DNA from: Polynucleobacter sp. 71A-WALBACH
Lineage (GTDB): Bacteria > Pseudomonadota > Gammaproteobacteria > Burkholderiales > Burkholderiaceae
Reading direction: 5' to 3'
DNA length: 64,000 nucleotides
Assembly: GCF_018882365.1 (NCBI RefSeq)
Contig: NZ_JACVOP010000001.1
Span: forward strand, 972,449-1,036,448
Shown here: positions 62,878 to 64,000 of the stretch, one piece after another
Position numbering within the stretch: position 1 is the first letter of the stretch
Layout of the letters: each line of letters begins with the position of its first letter
Notes under the pieces: generated by a model
The model's input: only the letters and a program-made list of their open reading frames with translations
Database searches by the model: none
What the model was told of the DNA's origin: nothing
Translations under genes and position numbers: made by a program

Positions 62878-63696
62878 TTAGAAGCCGAATGCCTTGCGGC
62901 TTTCATTAAACATGAAGGCCGCAAGCATAAATAGCATCACACCAAAGATGCGCTTTAGCTGAGCTACATTGAGTTTCCTGGCCATTTTTGCGCCCAGTGG
63001 GGCGGTGAATATGCTCACTGCAACAATGCAGAGCACCGCTGGAACATACACAAATCCAAGTGATCCTTCAGGTAGATTGGGATTGCCCCAACTTCCATAC
63101 ATGTAGCCGATCGTCGCTGCAGCTGCAATCGGAAATCCTAGTCCTGAAGAGCTGGCCATTGCCGTATGCGGTTTTACGTTGCACCAAAGCATAAAGGGCA
63201 CAGTAATAAATGCTCCGCCTGCACCTACCAAGCTGGCAATCACGCCTGTCAATGCTCCGAATGAGAAAAGACCAACAGTGCCGGGTAACTCCCGGCCAGC
63301 TGCAGGTTTTTTATTGATGATCATTTGGATCGAGGTGTAGACAATAAAAAGCGCAAAGAATAAAGACAGCCAAGAAGTATTGATAGCTTCGAAAATCTCA
63401 CTGCCGCCAACGAGGCTACCAATCACTAGGCCGGGGCTAAGTGCCGCCACCAGCTTCCAGTCGATGGAGTTGTGTTTGTGGTGTGCCCAGATGGCTGAGG
63501 TGGTGGTAAAGAGGATGGTTGCCATGCCTGTAGCAATGGCCATATGCACGATGACATCTTGACTAAATCCCAAATGATTGAAAACCACAATCATGAAGGG
63601 CACCAGAATCATTCCGCCACCAATCCCGAGAAGTCCCGCTAGGAAACCCGATATGCTTCCGCATAACATCAGCATGGCGATATCAGCTATTGACAT
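62878..63696 (-). CDS. TauE/SafE family permease (sulfite or sulfonate exporter-like)
   Basis: 272 residues with about eight transmembrane helices. The TauE/SafE blocks GLLGIGGGMILVPFMI near the start and GALTGVIASLVGAGGAFITV in the middle (quoted to their ends) are the inverted repeat of this family. The exported anion (sulfite, sulfoacetate or another acid) is unknown. GCGGGGAATTC lies just upstream and also forms the 3' end of the 6S RNA candidate. Confidence 0.9.
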   Translation of the reverse strand: MSIADIAMLMLCGSISGFLAGLLGIGGGMILVPFMIVVFNHLGFSQDVIVHMAIATGMATILFTTTSAIWAHHKHNSIDWKLVAALSPGLVIGSLVGGSEIFEAINTSWLSLFFALFIVYTSIQMIINKKPAAGRELPGTVGLFSFGALTGVIASLVGAGGAFITVPFMLWCNVKPHTAMASSSGLGFPIAAAATIGYMYGSWGNPNLPEGSLGFVYVPAVLCIVAVSIFTAPLGAKMARKLNVAQLKRIFGVMLFMLAAFMFNESRKAFGF

Positions 63697-63703
63697 GAAT
63701 TCC

Positions 63704-63898
63704 CCGCCTTGGCCGCTAGGCCGTCATCCTGAACCCTAGGGTTCAAGTTGGAACGGCTACTCTGTTTCGGGTGCATTAAGAATTTCAGGGAGTGAACAGC
63801 GCTAAGCTGCCACTGTGAAGATTCGAAACGCTCACGCCCACAGTGTAAAGATCGTTCCTGATGCTTGCGCATCGGTTCAAGGAACTATTGGCCTTGGC
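63704..63898 (-). ncRNA. ssrS: 6S RNA (ssrS) candidate
   Basis: The minus strand has the 3' segment CTTGAACCCTAGGGTTCAGG, followed by GACGGCCTAGCGGC, close to the conserved 3' part of E. coli 6S RNA. Closing stem: GCC-TT-GGCC (63706-63714) pairs with GGCC-TT-GGC (63890-63898) with an AA/AA bulge. Inner hairpins: CACTGTG (63811-63817)/CACAGTG (63839-63845) and GATGC-GCAA-GCATC. Length near 190 bases fits. It would sequester the housekeeping RNA polymerase. Boundaries are estimates; the 5' end overlaps the gene at the right edge. Confidence 0.7.
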
Positions 63899-64000
63899 GA
63901 ACCAGGCAGGGAAAGGGTTTGCATTAGAGCATCTACTTGGTCTTCCAGGGTATGAATCTCGCTCTGGAGTCGAGCAATCTCTTCTGGATTGGAGTTGGGT
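63877..64000 (-). CDS. C-terminal end of a coiled-coil protein (possibly zapA), partial
   Basis: The last 40 residues before TGA 63877-63879 are in the window: NPEEIARLQSEIHTLEDQVD, then ALMQTL and a short Pro/Ser-rich end SLPGSPRPIVP. The start lies beyond the right edge. The heptad-like coiled coil and the position directly before 6S RNA, where many proteobacteria carry zapA, suggest a cell-division protein, but this is inference from location. Confidence 0.55.
   Translation of the reverse strand, partial: PNSNPEEIARLQSEIHTLEDQVDALMQTLSLPGSPRPIVP

Noticed and set aside
63731..63744. GAACCCTAGGGTTC palindrome as an operator
   Set aside because: Better explained as the conserved 3' hairpin part of the 6S RNA candidate.
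1..64000. CRISPR arrays, rRNA operons and complete insertion sequences
   Set aside because: No regularly spaced repeats, rRNA sequence or transposase with paired ends was seen.

Overview
The window looks like a chromosomal segment of a Polynucleobacter-like betaproteobacterium (Burkholderiaceae). I infer this from the moderate base composition, the core gene order (rng-maf-rlmH-rsfS-nadD-hemF-purD-yebC; amiC-tsaE-queG; pepA-holC-lgt) and a Bug-type solute receptor beside malonate genes. No rRNA operon and no CRISPR array is visible. Layout: (1) 1-895 holds the N-terminal part of a minus-strand ATP-grasp-like protein cut by the left edge. (2) 1024-11169 is a plus-strand copper-handling cluster: two small secreted proteins, an outer-membrane efflux lipoprotein, a Tat-exported multicopper oxidase, a Met/His-repeat cupredoxin, a DUF411 protein, a CusF-like protein, a CopZ-like chaperone, LemA and two TPM-domain genes, a CopA-type P1B ATPase and a DUF2789 gene. 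It lacks an RND pump and a regulator. The metal path appears to be cytoplasmic chaperone and ATPase to periplasmic cupredoxin, CusF and oxidase, to outer-membrane channel. (3) About 11170-24020 is an accessory island of mostly unrecognised genes between the DUF2789 gene and a tRNA-Lys gene. It carries a full tyrosine integrase, a catalytic-domain-only (FimB-sized) tyrosine recombinase, an AAA+ clamp-loader-like ATPase with two orphan partners, an IS630-type DNA-binding half protein, a MarR/tautomerase pair, a DUF723-repeat/GIY-YIG-like nuclease, and a three-gene set of a two-TM miniprotein, a caspase/CHAT-like protease and a zinc-ribbon protein. A family of 17-bp palindromes close to TGTCGGGAAACCCGACA lies upstream of most of these transcription units and is the strongest hint of a self-contained regulated system. 

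The rest is core genome. (4) 24.0-28.4 kb: tRNA-Lys (with an apparent 8-base anticodon loop), amiC, tsaE, queG, azlCD. (5) 28.4-34.0 kb: a YdiJ-like FAD/Fe-S dehydrogenase and a GntR regulator divergent from serine-glyoxylate aminotransferase and a GlcG/HbpS protein, with GntR-type operators between. (6) 34.0-44.6 kb: rhlE, gluQ, dnaE, a block of LPS-type glycosyltransferases, msbA. (7) 44.6-51.5 kb: rng, maf, rlmH, rsfS, nadD, hemF, purD, yebC, tRNA-Leu. (8) 51.5-57.8 kb: cysB, lptGF, pepA, holC, lgt. (9) 57.8-62.9 kb: a malonate catabolic set (LysR regulator, malonyl-CoA decarboxylase, Bug receptor, malonyl-CoA synthetase). (10) The right edge has a TauE/SafE permease, a 6S RNA candidate and the C-terminal end of a coiled-coil protein, possibly zapA.
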